A stretch of DNA of 64,000 nt from Verrucosispora sp. WMMD573 (GCF_027497175.1 NZ_CP114901.1:5146001-5210000), one strand, 5' to 3'; positions 50,298-62,374 are shown, numbered from the stretch's first letter. A program made the numbers and translations. The notes: generated by a model from the sequence alone, not told the origin.

Positions 50298-51932
50298 GTG
50301 CCCGAAATGCAGGCCGAAGTACTTGTCGTCGGCGGTGGGCTCGGTGGCGTGGCCGCCGCCCTGGCCGCGCTGCGCGCCGGCCGCAGCGTGCTGCTGACCG
50401 AGGAGTACGACTGGCTCGGCGGGCAGCTCACCAGCCAGGCCGTACCGCCGGACGAGCACTCCTGGGTGGAGCGCTTCGGCGTCACCGCCAGCTACCGGGC
50501 ACTGCGTGACGGCATCCGGGAGCACTACCGACGGTGGTATCCGCTGACCGACCGGGCCCGGCGCACCACCGCGCTCAACCCGGGAGCCGGGCACGTCAGT
50601 CGGCTCTGCCACGAACCCCGGGTCGCGGTGACGGTGCTGGAGGCCATGCTGGGGCCGTACCGGGGATCCGGGCGGCTGCGGGTGCTCCAGCCGTACCGGC
50701 CGGTGGCGGCCGACACCGACGGCGACCGGGTCACCGGCGTCACCGTGGCGCACCGGCATACCGGCGAGCGGGTGCACCTGTCCGCGCCGTACGTGCTGGA
50801 CGCCACCGAGACCGGCGAGTTGCTGCCGCTGACCGACACCGAGTACGTCACCGGCTTCGAATCGCGGGCCGACACCGGTGAGCCGAGCGCGCCGGAGCAG
50901 GCACAGCCGGCGAACATGCAGGCGGTGTCGGTGTGCTTCGCGGTCGACCACGTCGACGGCGACCACACCATCGACAAGCCGACGGCGTACGACTTCTGGC
51001 GGGCGTACCGGCCGCCGTTCTGGGGCGACCGGATGCTGTCGTTCCGCTCCCCCAACCCGCGTACCCTGGCAATCTCCGAACGCAGCTTCACGCCGAATCC
51101 GGACGACGACCCCTGGCTGGTCCAGGCCGACCAGCGGGTCAACCCGGGTGACGGGAACCTGTGGACATTCCGCCGGATCGCCGCCCGGCGCAACTTCGCC
51201 CCCGGTGCGTACGACAGCGACATCTGCCTGGTCAACTGGCCGATGATCGACTACTTCGAGCGGCCGGTGATCGACGTACCCGATGCCGACGCCGGCATCG
51301 CCGCGGCCCGGGAGCTGTCCCTGTCGGTGCTGTACTGGCTCCAGACCGAGGCACCGCGCACCGACGGTGGGACCGGTTTCCCCGGGCTGCGGCTACGCGG
51401 CGACGTCACCGGCACCGGCACCGCCGCCACCGGCGGGGACGTCACCCACAGCGGCCTGGCCCAGGCGCCCTACATCCGGGAGTCGCGCCGCATCCGCGCC
51501 GAGTACACGGTCGTCGAGCAGGACCTCTCCTTGGAGATCCGGGGCGACAAGGGCGCGGTCAGCTACGCCGACTCGGTCGGGGTCGGCATGTACCGCATCG
51601 ACCTGCACCCCTCCACCGGCGGCGACAACTACATCGACGTGGCCTCCTGCCCCTTCGAGATCCCGCTCGGCGCCCTGATCCCCCGCCGGGTGGAGAACCT
51701 GCTGCCCGCCGGCAAGAACATCGGCACCACGCACATCACCAACGGCTCCTACCGCCTGCATCCCGTGGAGTGGAACGTCGGCGAGGTCGCCGGTCTGCTC
51801 GCGGACTTCTGCCTGGCCCGGCGGATCACCCCCCGCGCGGTGCGCTACACCCCCGGCCTGCTGGCCGACTTCCAGAACCGCCTCGCCGACTCCGGTGTCG
51901 AGCTGCGCTGGCCCGACATCGCCGGCTACTGA
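50298..51932 (+). CDS. FAD-dependent oxidoreductase (PF12831-like)
   Basis: 544-aa flavoprotein. The N-terminal Rossmann motif VLVVGGGLGGVAAALAALRAG, then LLTEEYDWLGGQLTSQAVPPDEH, and a C-terminal ENLLPAGKNIGTTHITNGSYRLHPVEWNVGEVAG FAD-contacting region are characteristic of the FAD_oxidored family often found in carbohydrate loci. No signal peptide, so it acts on the imported compound, perhaps oxidising a sugar hydroxyl. GTG 50298 has AGAGGA 6 nt upstream and is preferred over ATG 50283. It follows the LacI gene by 66 bp and precedes the ABC importer by 15 bp. Confidence 0.82.
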   Translation: MPEMQAEVLVVGGGLGGVAAALAALRAGRSVLLTEEYDWLGGQLTSQAVPPDEHSWVERFGVTASYRALRDGIREHYRRWYPLTDRARRTTALNPGAGHVSRLCHEPRVAVTVLEAMLGPYRGSGRLRVLQPYRPVAADTDGDRVTGVTVAHRHTGERVHLSAPYVLDATETGELLPLTDTEYVTGFESRADTGEPSAPEQAQPANMQAVSVCFAVDHVDGDHTIDKPTAYDFWRAYRPPFWGDRMLSFRSPNPRTLAISERSFTPNPDDDPWLVQADQRVNPGDGNLWTFRRIAARRNFAPGAYDSDICLVNWPMIDYFERPVIDVPDADAGIAAARELSLSVLYWLQTEAPRTDGGTGFPGLRLRGDVTGTGTAATGGDVTHSGLAQAPYIRESRRIRAEYTVVEQDLSLEIRGDKGAVSYADSVGVGMYRIDLHPSTGGDNYIDVASCPFEIPLGALIPRRVENLLPAGKNIGTTHITNGSYRLHPVEWNVGEVAGLLADFCLARRITPRAVRYTPGLLADFQNRLADSGVELRWPDIAGY

Positions 51933-51947
51933 GGAAGGACATAACCC

Positions 51948-53219
51948 ATGAGGAACCGGTTGACGGCCGTCGTCGCGCTCACCGCGCTGCTCGGCCTGAG
52001 CGCCTGCGGCGGCGAGTCCGCCGAGTCCGACGGCCCGGTCACGCTGCGGATGACCACCTGGTCGGCGAACGAGGCCCACCTGAAGCTGTTCAACGAGATC
52101 GCCGCCGAGTACACCGCGACGAACCCGGACGTCGCCGGGATCACCTTCGACCCGATTCCGTTCGAGAGCTACACCACCACCCTGACCACCCAGATCGCCG
52201 GCGGCAACCCGCCCGATCTGGCCTGGGTGCTGGAGAACTCCGCGCCCGACTTCGTCACCTCCGGCGCGCTGGTACCGCTGGACGACACCCTGAAGGGCAC
52301 CGAGGGGTACGGCTTCGACGAGCTGGCACCGGCCGCGACGAAGCTGTGGCAGGCCGATGGCAAGCTGTACGCGTACCCCTTCTCCACCTCGCCGTTCGGG
52401 GTGTTCGTCAACACCGACCTGGTGAAGTCCTCCGGCGCGCAGAGCCCGGCCGAGCTGATCGCCGCCGGCCAGTGGACCTGGCAGAACGCGCTGACCACCG
52501 CGAAGACGGTACAGGCGGAGACCGGCAAGGCGGGTCTGGTGGTCCGCGACTTCGACTACAAGGGTTGGGATTTCCTGTCCACGGTGTGGACCGGTTGGGG
52601 AGCGCAGGCGTGGAGCGAGGACGGCCGCACCTGCGGCTTCAACTCGGCCGAGATGGTCGAGGCGATGACCGTCCTGCACCGGGGGATCTTCGTCGACAAG
52701 GCCCTGCCGGGCCCGGGTACCACCGCCGACTTCTTCGCCGGTGACGCCGGCATGACCATCACCCAGATCTCCCGCGCCTCCCTGCTGGAGGGGCAGAAGT
52801 TCGGCTGGGACCTGGTGCCGCTGCCCGCCGGGCCGAAGGGTGAGTACGCGGTGATCGGCCAGGGCGGCATGGGTGTGCTCAAGCAGGGCCGCAACGCCGA
52901 GGCCGCCGTCGACTTCCTGGCCTACCTGACAAACCCCGCCAACTCGGCGAAGCTGGCGCAGTTCTTCCCGCCGCCGCGTACCTCACTGCTCACCGCCGAA
53001 ACGCTCGCGAAAACCAACCCGCTGCTGAGCCCGGAGCAGTTGCAGGCGGTGGTGATCGACGGGATCGCCGAGGGGGTGGTCAAGCCCAGCCACACCGGCC
53101 AGGCCGAGCTGAACCAGGCGGTCCGGGCCGCGCTGGACCCGCTGTGGCGGCCGGACGCGAACGTGCGGGGGGTACTCGACGGCGTCTGCACCGCGATCAA
53201 CCCGCTGCTGGCGAAGTAG
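51948..53219 (+). CDS. Sugar ABC transporter solute-binding lipoprotein
   Basis: 423-aa family 1 binding protein with a lipobox LSACGGE (Cys20), hence a lipid-anchored extracytoplasmic receptor. Ribosome-binding site GAGGAAGGA lies upstream of ATG 51948. Motifs PDLAWVLENSAPDF and KLYAYPFSTSPFGVFVNTDL are typical. It delivers an oligosaccharide or glycoside to the two permeases downstream. The ligand is unknown. Confidence 0.92.
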   Translation: MRNRLTAVVALTALLGLSACGGESAESDGPVTLRMTTWSANEAHLKLFNEIAAEYTATNPDVAGITFDPIPFESYTTTLTTQIAGGNPPDLAWVLENSAPDFVTSGALVPLDDTLKGTEGYGFDELAPAATKLWQADGKLYAYPFSTSPFGVFVNTDLVKSSGAQSPAELIAAGQWTWQNALTTAKTVQAETGKAGLVVRDFDYKGWDFLSTVWTGWGAQAWSEDGRTCGFNSAEMVEAMTVLHRGIFVDKALPGPGTTADFFAGDAGMTITQISRASLLEGQKFGWDLVPLPAGPKGEYAVIGQGGMGVLKQGRNAEAAVDFLAYLTNPANSAKLAQFFPPPRTSLLTAETLAKTNPLLSPEQLQAVVIDGIAEGVVKPSHTGQAELNQAVRAALDPLWRPDANVRGVLDGVCTAINPLLAK

Positions 53220-53229
53220 GGCCCGTGTC

Positions 53230-54195
53230 ATGTCGGTCCTGACCAGGGACACCACGGGGCGGGCCGGTGACCGGTCCGCCCCCGGCGAGTCCGCACCGCG
53301 CCGGCGGCGCGGCTGGTGGACGACCCGCCGCCGCGACCAGCTCGCCGGGCTACTCTTCGTCGCACCGCAACTCGCCGGCTCGGTGCTGTTCGTGCTGATC
53401 CCACTCGGGCTGGTCGTCTGGTACAGCCTGCACGAGTGGAACGTGCTCGCCGGCACCTTCGAGTTCGTCGGCGCGGGCAACTACCAGGCCATGGCCGACG
53501 ACCCCAACCTTCCGTCGGTGCTACGGGTAACCGCGCTGTTCTCGGTCGGCCTGGTGATGTTCAACCTCAGCCTGGCCCTGCTGCTCGCGGTGCTGCTCAA
53601 CCAGCGACTGCGCGGCACCGTCGTGTTCCGGACGTTGTTCTTCTCCCCGGTGGTCGTCTCGCTTGTCGCCTGGACGATCGTGTGGGGGTTCCTGCTTCAG
53701 GACAACGGCGGCGTCAACGGGGCGCTGGGCGTGGCCGGCGTGGACGGGCCGAACTGGCTGCGCGGCGACTGGACGGCACTGCTGTCGGTGATCGTGGTGC
53801 AGGTGGTCAAGAACGTCGGCCTGAACATGGTCCTGTTCCTGGCCGCGCTCCAGGGCGTGCCGGCGGAGCTGTACGAGGCGGCCCGGGTCGAGGGCGCCAA
53901 CGCCTGGACCCGGTTCCGGCGGATCACCGTGCCGCTGATCAGCCCGACCATCCTGCTCACCTCGATCATCACGGTGGTCGGGTCGTTGCAGGTGTTCGCC
54001 CAGATCGCCGTGCTCACCCAGGGCGGACCGGGCACCTCGACCACGGTGCTCGTCTACTACCTGTACCAGCGGGCGTTCCAGTTCCACCAGTTCGGCTACG
54101 GGGCCACGCTGTCGGTGCTGCTCTTCCTGATCGTGCTGGTGCTCACCGTCGTGCAGTGGCGGATGCGCAGAAGGTGGGTCTTCCATGAACAGTAG
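53230..54195 (+). CDS. Sugar ABC transporter permease, MalF type
   Basis: 321-aa inner-membrane subunit with a basic N-terminal tail, six predicted segments and the EAA loop ELYEAARVEGANAWTRFRRITVP. It starts 10 bp after the solute-binding protein gene and overlaps the next permease by 11 bp. No ATPase gene is in the operon, so a shared ATPase is expected. Confidence 0.92.
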   Translation: MSVLTRDTTGRAGDRSAPGESAPRRRRGWWTTRRRDQLAGLLFVAPQLAGSVLFVLIPLGLVVWYSLHEWNVLAGTFEFVGAGNYQAMADDPNLPSVLRVTALFSVGLVMFNLSLALLLAVLLNQRLRGTVVFRTLFFSPVVVSLVAWTIVWGFLLQDNGGVNGALGVAGVDGPNWLRGDWTALLSVIVVQVVKNVGLNMVLFLAALQGVPAELYEAARVEGANAWTRFRRITVPLISPTILLTSIITVVGSLQVFAQIAVLTQGGPGTSTTVLVYYLYQRAFQFHQFGYGATLSVLLFLIVLVLTVVQWRMRRRWVFHEQ

Positions 54196-55027
54196 GCTCT
54201 CCGTACGGGCCAGGCTCGCGCTCTACGGCGCGCTCTGCCTGCTGGCCCTGCCGTTCGTCTTCCCCACCTGGTGGATGGTCACCTCGTCGGTGAAACCGGT
54301 GGGCGACATCTTCGCCTTCCCGCCGTCGCTGATCCCGACCGAGGCCAGCCTCTCCGCGTACCGTCGGGTCTTCGAGCTGCAACCGTTCGCGCAGCAGTAC
54401 CTCAACAGTGGGTACATCGCGGCGGTGGTCACCGTCGGCACCCTGGCCGTGTCGTCGCTGGCCGGGTACGCCTTCGCCCGGATCCGCTTCCGGGGCCAGC
54501 AGGTGCTGTTCGTGGTGGTGCTGGTCGGGCTGCTCATCCCGAGTGAGGTGACGATCGTCCCGCTGTTCCGGATGTTCAACTCCTGGGGCCTGGTGGACAC
54601 CCACTGGCCGCTGATCCTGGTGCCGATCCTGGGCGCGCCGAGCGTGCTGGCCACCTTCATCATGCGGCAGTTCTTCATCACCCTCCCGGCCGAGTTGGAG
54701 GAGGCGGCACGGGTGGACGGGCTGGGTCGCTTCGCCACCTTCTGGCGCATCGCGTTGCCGCTGGCCCGCCCGGCGCTCGGCGCGGTGGCGATCTTCACGT
54801 TCCTGCACAGCTGGAACCTGTACCTGGAGCCGATCGTCTTCCTCTCCACACCGGAGAAGTTCACCCTGCCGCAGGCGTTGACCCAGTTCGTCGACGCCTA
54901 CGGCGGGCCGATGTGGGACGTGCAGCTGTCGGCGGCCTCGATGACCGCCATTCCCATCCTGGTCATCTTCGTGATCGCGCAACGGCAGTTCATCGAGGGC
55001 CTGGCCCACACCGGCCTGAAGGGCTGA
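54185..55027 (+). CDS. Sugar ABC transporter permease, MalG type
   Basis: 280-aa inner-membrane subunit with six predicted segments and the EAA loop ELEEAARVDGLGRFATFWRIALP. Last gene of the lacI-FAD oxidoreductase-importer operon; a strong terminator follows 29 bp downstream. Confidence 0.92.
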   Translation: MNSRLSVRARLALYGALCLLALPFVFPTWWMVTSSVKPVGDIFAFPPSLIPTEASLSAYRRVFELQPFAQQYLNSGYIAAVVTVGTLAVSSLAGYAFARIRFRGQQVLFVVVLVGLLIPSEVTIVPLFRMFNSWGLVDTHWPLILVPILGAPSVLATFIMRQFFITLPAELEEAARVDGLGRFATFWRIALPLARPALGAVAIFTFLHSWNLYLEPIVFLSTPEKFTLPQALTQFVDAYGGPMWDVQLSAASMTAIPILVIFVIAQRQFIEGLAHTGLKG

Positions 55028-55055
55028 CGCGCACCCGCGCGGACCTCAGGTGCGG

Positions 55056-55093
55056 CGAGCCCCGGGCGATCGTCGCTGATCGCCCGGGGCTCG
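55056..55093. terminator. Strong bidirectional terminator
   Basis: 16-bp perfect stem (CGAGCCCCGGGCGATC and its complement) with a 6-nt loop, between the importer operon and katG, 17 bp from the katG stop. Confidence 0.85.
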
Positions 55094-55109
55094 TGGTGCG
55101 GGTGCCGGA

Positions 55110-57838
<2,729 letters not shown>

Positions 57839-57845
57839 GCCGACG

Positions 57846-57875
57846 AACCTACTCGACTCTTCTGGAATCAATCAA
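57846..57875 (-). promoter_or_regulatory. furA-katG promoter and FurA box
   Basis: Minus-strand TTGATT (57875-57870)-N18-TAGGTT (57851-57846). The sequence TTGATTGATTCCAGAAGAG resembles the FurA-bound region at mycobacterial furA. ATG 57838 is 7 nt after the -10, so translation begins at or next to the transcript end. Confidence 0.75.
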
Positions 57876-57887
57876 GTTTTCGAGTGA

Positions 57888-59789
57888 TCAGGCTTTCGTG
57901 TCGTCGGTTTCCCCACCCTGGTCCGCGGCCGTCGGCGTGACGGAGGTCACCGAGGCGGTGATCGGCGTCTGTTCGGGGGTCGGCGCTGTGGTTTCGGCAG
58001 GTTCCGTGGTCGGCGCCGCAGTCGGTTCGGGCGGCGCAGACGGGCTGGGTGGGCGCGACGTCGCCGACGGACTCGACGTCGCCGACGGGTCGGGCGTTGG
58101 GCTGGTCGTCGCCGACGGGTCGGGCGTGGGGCTGGTCGTCGCCGACGGGCTCGGCGAGATCGACGGATCGGATGTGGGCGGTGTCGAGCTGGTCGGCCCG
58201 CCCGATGGCGTCGGCGATGGTGCGCCCGACGGCCGGGCATCGGGCTGACCCGATCCGCCCCCGCCGCCGTCCGGAGACCGGCTGCCCCCGTCCGGCGTGC
58301 CCGACCGACCTCGGGAGGACTCCTTCTTCGACGCCGCCGGCTCCGTCGACGCCGCCGGCTCGGCCGACGCGGAGGCCAGGACCGCTGTCCGTACGTGCGT
58401 GCCGGCATGCTCGCAGGCGACACCCGACAGACTGAACCGCTCCGGTGTCTCGTGCCCACCGGACTCGACCCGGCCGTGCAGGGTTGCCGTGACGCCGGTG
58501 CCCGGCTCCGACGGCTCGGCCAGCCGGAGGGTCACCCGCTGCTCGTCGTGCGTCCAGGTGGCGCCGCGCACGTCGAGGAGGTGTTGACTGGCCGGCAGGG
58601 TGAAGGTCAGTGCCCCTTGCCCGGCCGCGGGTTGCCCGCTTCCCGTCACGTTGATCTGCGCAAGGAAGTGACCATCGGCCGCCTGCTGTGCCCGGTACCG
58701 CACCGTGCAGCCGGCCTCGGCGGCCGGTGGGTCGGCCGAGCCTTCCTCGGCGGTGAGCAGCCCCGGCAAAACCCCGGCCAGCGCGGCTGCCGCCGCGGCG
58801 GGCGCGGCGAACAGCAGCCCGCGGCGCCGCCCGGCGACCGCCGACCGTCGGGACCGTCCACCGGCCGGCCGGGTGGGGCCGGCGACCGCCCGGGTGGGTA
58901 CGACATGAGTGGCTGTGGAGCCCGACGCCGGCCGCACGTTCGTGGTCACCCCGGCCAGTGCCTCGGCAAGTTCGGCCGCCTCCGGACGCCGATTCGGATC
59001 GGTGGCCAGACACCGACCGAGCAGCTGCGCGTGAGAGTCGGACAGTCCCTCGACGGTGGGGACGGCCACCGTTTCGTTCGGAGAGCGTCGAGGAGCCTGA
59101 CCGGTGAGGCATTCGGCGAGCACGACGCCGAGGGCGAACACGTCACCGGCCGGCACCGCCTCCGCTCCGGCGGTCAGCTCCGGCGGCAGGTAGCTCGGGG
59201 TTCCCCACAACTGCCCGTCCGGCTCCGCCGGGTCGTCACCCGCGCCGGCCGCGATACCGAAGTCGACGACCTTCACGCCGCTCTCGGTGAGCATGATGTT
59301 GCCGGGCTTGACGTCCCGGTGCACGATGCCCTGCTCGTGCGCGGCGGCGAGAGCCGCCGCCACCTCCCGACCGATCCGCACCGCCTCGACCGGGGGCAGC
59401 GGGCCGGCGGCACGCAGCCGAGCGGCCAGCGTCGATCCGGCGACGAACTCCATCACCAGGAACGGGGTGGGTGTGCGGGTCAGGTGCCGCTGCTCGCCGT
59501 AGTCGTAGACCCGGGCGACGCCCGGGTGGTCCAGCCGTGCGGCGGCCAGCGCCTCGCGGCGGATGCGGTCGCGGGCCGCCGGGTCACCCAGCAGCGGCGC
59601 CGACAGCAGCTTCACCGCGACGGTACGCTGCAATCGCAGGTCGTAGCCGCGCCAGACGGTGGCCATCCCACCCCGGCCGACCGGTTCGTCGAGCCGGTAA
59701 CGCCGCTGCAGACATCGCACGAGCCCAACCTCCCGCTCCGGTCGCGCACCCCCGGTAGGGGTGTCCGTCGGCGGATCGTGTCCGGTCAC
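57888..59789 (-). CDS. Serine/threonine protein kinase with extracellular Pro/Thr/Ser-rich domain
   Basis: 633-aa membrane receptor kinase. The cytoplasmic kinase domain (about 29-290) has the Gly loop VGRGGMATV, Lys60, HRDVKPGN (Asp159), DFG (176-178) and GTPSYLPPE. After a basic juxtamembrane region comes a single membrane segment (about 328-350), an extracellular beta-rich domain of about 130 aa (CTVRYRAQQAADGHFLAQINVTGSG...) resembling a CBM2-like fold, and a Pro/Ser/Thr tail with two 10-aa repeats (DPSATTSPTP). The ligand is unknown. GTG 59789 is the likely start. Confidence 0.88.
   Translation of the reverse strand: MTGHDPPTDTPTGGARPEREVGLVRCLQRRYRLDEPVGRGGMATVWRGYDLRLQRTVAVKLLSAPLLGDPAARDRIRREALAAARLDHPGVARVYDYGEQRHLTRTPTPFLVMEFVAGSTLAARLRAAGPLPPVEAVRIGREVAAALAAAHEQGIVHRDVKPGNIMLTESGVKVVDFGIAAGAGDDPAEPDGQLWGTPSYLPPELTAGAEAVPAGDVFALGVVLAECLTGQAPRRSPNETVAVPTVEGLSDSHAQLLGRCLATDPNRRPEAAELAEALAGVTTNVRPASGSTATHVVPTRAVAGPTRPAGGRSRRSAVAGRRRGLLFAAPAAAAAALAGVLPGLLTAEEGSADPPAAEAGCTVRYRAQQAADGHFLAQINVTGSGQPAAGQGALTFTLPASQHLLDVRGATWTHDEQRVTLRLAEPSEPGTGVTATLHGRVESGGHETPERFSLSGVACEHAGTHVRTAVLASASAEPAASTEPAASKKESSRGRSGTPDGGSRSPDGGGGGSGQPDARPSGAPSPTPSGGPTSSTPPTSDPSISPSPSATTSPTPDPSATTSPTPDPSATSSPSATSRPPSPSAPPEPTAAPTTEPAETTAPTPEQTPITASVTSVTPTAADQGGETDDTKA
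58081..58150. repeat. 30-bp tandem repeat in the kinase tail
   Basis: Units start at 58081, 58111 and (partial) 58141, encoding the DPSATTSPTP repeats. It is likely length-variable between strains. Confidence 0.8.
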
Positions 59790-59957
59790 CGCCCTGGTCG
59801 ACTATCGCGCTACCCCCGGCCGCAGGCGGGAAAACCCCTGGTCAATGAGTTGGTGCGCCTCGATCCGTGATGTCACGTGACCGTCACACGTTCGCGCGGC
59901 ACTCGTCATCCCGCAGGGCATCTCTGGGAACAGGCACTCTTTCGAGGAGGCGACGAC

Positions 59958-60476
59958 ATGCGCGACCGACCTATAGCCACCTGGGCCACGCGGCGTCTGC
60001 GCGCCGCCTACGACCCCGCAGTCCAGCCGGCCGCGCGCGCCGGCCGAGGAGCCGCCCGGCCCGGTGTACGGCACGCGGCGGTCGCCACCGCGCTGGCGGC
60101 CGTACTCGCCGTCACCGGCTGCGCCCCCGAGCCGGTGGCGGAACCGCCACCGCCCGCCACCGGCACCAGCCCGCCGAACACCCTCGCGAAGGTCGACGTC
60201 GGTGACTCGCTGACCGTGACGGCGACCGTCGACCAGGTCATCGACGAGCGCGCGCTCGTCGTACGCGATGTCGACCTGGCCGATCGCACCCTGCTGGTGC
60301 TGACCCGGCAGGCGGTGGAGGCGGCCCCGCCGCAGTTGGTGAGCATGGAGGGAACGGTGGTCCGCTTCTCGTACCGCAGCCTCGCGACCCGCCACCAACT
60401 GACCGACCCCACGGCGTACCGCCCGTTCGAAGGGCAGAAGGCACTGGTGGCCAGTCAGGTCACCGTGTGGCGGTGA
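59958..60476 (+). CDS. Putative exported lipoprotein of unknown function
   Basis: 172-aa protein with a long basic N-terminus (about 40 aa), a hydrophobic segment and a lipobox-like VTGCAPE (Cys53), then a Pro-rich linker and an OB-like beta domain (SLTVTATVDQVIDERALVVRD). An unusually long N-region precedes the lipobox, so it may be a lipoprotein or a simple membrane-anchored protein. ATG 59958 has GAGGAGG 7 nt upstream. Divergent from the kinase gene by 168 bp. No function recognised. Confidence 0.68.
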   Translation: MRDRPIATWATRRLRAAYDPAVQPAARAGRGAARPGVRHAAVATALAAVLAVTGCAPEPVAEPPPPATGTSPPNTLAKVDVGDSLTVTATVDQVIDERALVVRDVDLADRTLLVLTRQAVEAAPPQLVSMEGTVVRFSYRSLATRHQLTDPTAYRPFEGQKALVASQVTVWR

Positions 60477-60492
60477 CGGCACCCAGGTAGGC

Positions 60493-60511
60493 GGCCGCAG
60501 TCGATGCGGCC
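60493..60511. terminator. Convergent hairpin
   Basis: GGCCGCA-N5-TGCGGCC, 16 bp after the lipoprotein stop, before the converging methyltransferase gene. Confidence 0.5.
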
Positions 60512-60537
60512 ACCCGCAGGTGGGCCCGAGTGGGACA

Positions 60538-61362
60538 TCACGGTTTGCGTGCGACGAGTCCGACGAAGGTGTGGTAAGTGTCGCTCTGCTCCGGCGCGGC
60601 CTCATCCGGGTCCGGTCGCCACGCGGCCACCGGCACCAGGCCCGGTTCCAGCACCTCCAGGCCCTCGACGAAGGAGAGGATCTCCTCGTCGGTACGCCAC
60701 CGACCGGTGCCGAGGGACTCGTTGAAGATGCGTTCGACCTCGCGCGCCTTCCGGGAGGCATCGGGTTGCCGGTCACCGGGATCACGGAAGTGGGAGATCG
60801 CGACGAAGCTGCCCGACGGCAGGGCGTCGATCAGCCTCGCCGCCACCGCCTTTGGGTTCTCGTCGTCCGTCAGGTGATGCAGAATCGCGAAGAGCAGCAG
60901 CCCGACGGGACGGTCGAAGTCCAGGAACCGGCGGACCTCCGGGTGTTCCAGGATGGCCTCCGGCGACCGGATATCGGCCTGGACCACCGTCGCGGTTCCG
61001 GCGTCGGCCAGCAGCGCCCGACCGTGCGCCAGCACGATCGGATCGTTGTCGACGTAGACCACCCGCGCCTGCGGATCGTGGCGCAGGGCCACCTGGTGCA
61101 CATTGCCCTGGGTGGGCAGACCGGAGCCGAGATCGAGGAACTGGCCGATGCCCTGCTCGGTGAGGAGACGCACCGCCCGACGCAGGAAGGCCCGATTCGC
61201 CTGGCCCGCCTGCGGGCCGTCCGGCGTGATCCTGAGCGCGTGCTCGGCCACAGCGCGGTCCACCGCGAAGTTGTCCTTGCCGCCGAGCATGAAGTCGTAC
61301 ACCCGGGCGATGCTCGGCACACTCATGTCCACCCCGGGCGGTGCCGCCTCTTGACTCGCCAC
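60538..61362 (-). CDS. SAM-dependent methyltransferase (DUF574 family)
   Basis: 274-aa class I methyltransferase of the actinobacterial DUF574 group. MSVPSIARVYDFMLGGKDNFAVDR is the family N-terminus, FLDLGSGLPTQGNVH the SAM-binding motif I, and VYVDNDPIVLAHGRALL motif II. These proteins are highly multiplied in actinomycetes; the substrates are mostly unknown. GTG 61362 is chosen because GAGGAG is 7 nt upstream; the frame extends further without homology. Confidence 0.88.
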   Translation of the reverse strand: MASQEAAPPGVDMSVPSIARVYDFMLGGKDNFAVDRAVAEHALRITPDGPQAGQANRAFLRRAVRLLTEQGIGQFLDLGSGLPTQGNVHQVALRHDPQARVVYVDNDPIVLAHGRALLADAGTATVVQADIRSPEAILEHPEVRRFLDFDRPVGLLLFAILHHLTDDENPKAVAARLIDALPSGSFVAISHFRDPGDRQPDASRKAREVERIFNESLGTGRWRTDEEILSFVEGLEVLEPGLVPVAAWRPDPDEAAPEQSDTYHTFVGLVARKP

Positions 61363-61594
61363 AGCTCGTCTCCTCGTCCACATCAGATCGCGGTCGGTCG
61401 AACCGCTGGATCGAGCGCCGGATCCGAGTGTAGCCAGACCTCGAAGTGTGTTCGGTCGGCGGCGCCGTCCCGGTTTGCTCGCCATGCGCCGGTCATCCTA
61501 AGTGGTCCGTGCGGGGACACACACGCCGCGGCTCGCCTCGGTCCCGCGTTGGCCGGGACGTCTCTTCCGCCTCGTCGCGCCCGACGAGGTGTGC

Positions 61595-62281
61595 TCAACT
61601 GTCGTGCTGTCGGCGCACCATCTCGGTGATCCAGGTCGGCGCGTACGGAGAGGTACAGCCCGGCGAGGTCGGGTAGTCCTTGAGCACCCCCAGACGCTCC
61701 CCAATGCCGATCGCGCGGGCGCGGTGCTCTGCGTGCTCGATCCCGATCTGCGCCAGGCAGTGGTTCATCGCCCACTGCAGGCGGTCCGGGGCGTCCTTCA
61801 TCTCCGCCTCGATGGCATCGAGCAGCCCGGTGAGGTCGAGGCCCGCGGGCTTCGCGGCCACCCGGTCGGTGGTCAGCGCCCAGCCGGCGCTGGCGACGAC
61901 CGGGTCAGGATCGACCAACCACGCCCGGCGCAGGTCCTCACCGTGCGGGCTCTTCCGCACCACGTAGTTCACCAGCCAGTCGTGCACCTTGGGTCGACGC
62001 GCCTGGCGCAGCATGGTGTCCAACTGGTCGCGCTCGAACGCCTTTGGACGGCAGATCAGAATCGCCAGGAGTCGCGCCGCGGTGTCACCCGTCTGCCACA
62101 GCTGCCACGCGAGATCCTGCTGGGTCTTCAGCCGCTTCGCGAGGGCGCGCAGCCTGCTGAGGTTCACACCGTGGTCGTCACCGTGCCTCTCGTTGACCTC
62201 GCGCGTCCTCGGGTCCGCCAGCTCGGCCAACTCAGCCATCACCTGCGTTACTGTCGTCCCGGTCAGCGGCGTTCCGGCCAT
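61595..62281 (-). CDS. DNA alkylation repair-like HEAT-repeat protein (AlkD-like)
   Basis: 228-aa helical-repeat protein. NLSRLRALAKRLKTQQDLAWQLWQTGDTAARLLAILICRP matches the start of the AlkC/AlkD family (PF08713), in which HEAT-like repeats wrap DNA and excise bulky or cationic alkyl-purines without base flipping. VHDWLVNYVVRKSPHGEDLRRAWLVD continues the pattern. I cannot assign the catalytic Asp with certainty. ATG 62281 has AGGGGG 5 nt upstream. A TACGCT lies about 30 nt further upstream as a possible -10. Confidence 0.72.
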   Translation of the reverse strand: MAGTPLTGTTVTQVMAELAELADPRTREVNERHGDDHGVNLSRLRALAKRLKTQQDLAWQLWQTGDTAARLLAILICRPKAFERDQLDTMLRQARRPKVHDWLVNYVVRKSPHGEDLRRAWLVDPDPVVASAGWALTTDRVAAKPAGLDLTGLLDAIEAEMKDAPDRLQWAMNHCLAQIGIEHAEHRARAIGIGERLGVLKDYPTSPGCTSPYAPTWITEMVRRQHDS

Positions 62282-62374
62282 CTCTGCCCCCTGCTCGTCA
62301 CCCACCGAGGCAGCGTACGACGAGGCGCACCGTGGGCCGGACATTCGACGAGCGCACGGCGTCCGACAGCGACC

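Noticed and set aside
58078..58150. CRISPR-like repeat array
   Set aside because: Contiguous 30-bp tandem repeats in frame within the kinase tail; no spacers.
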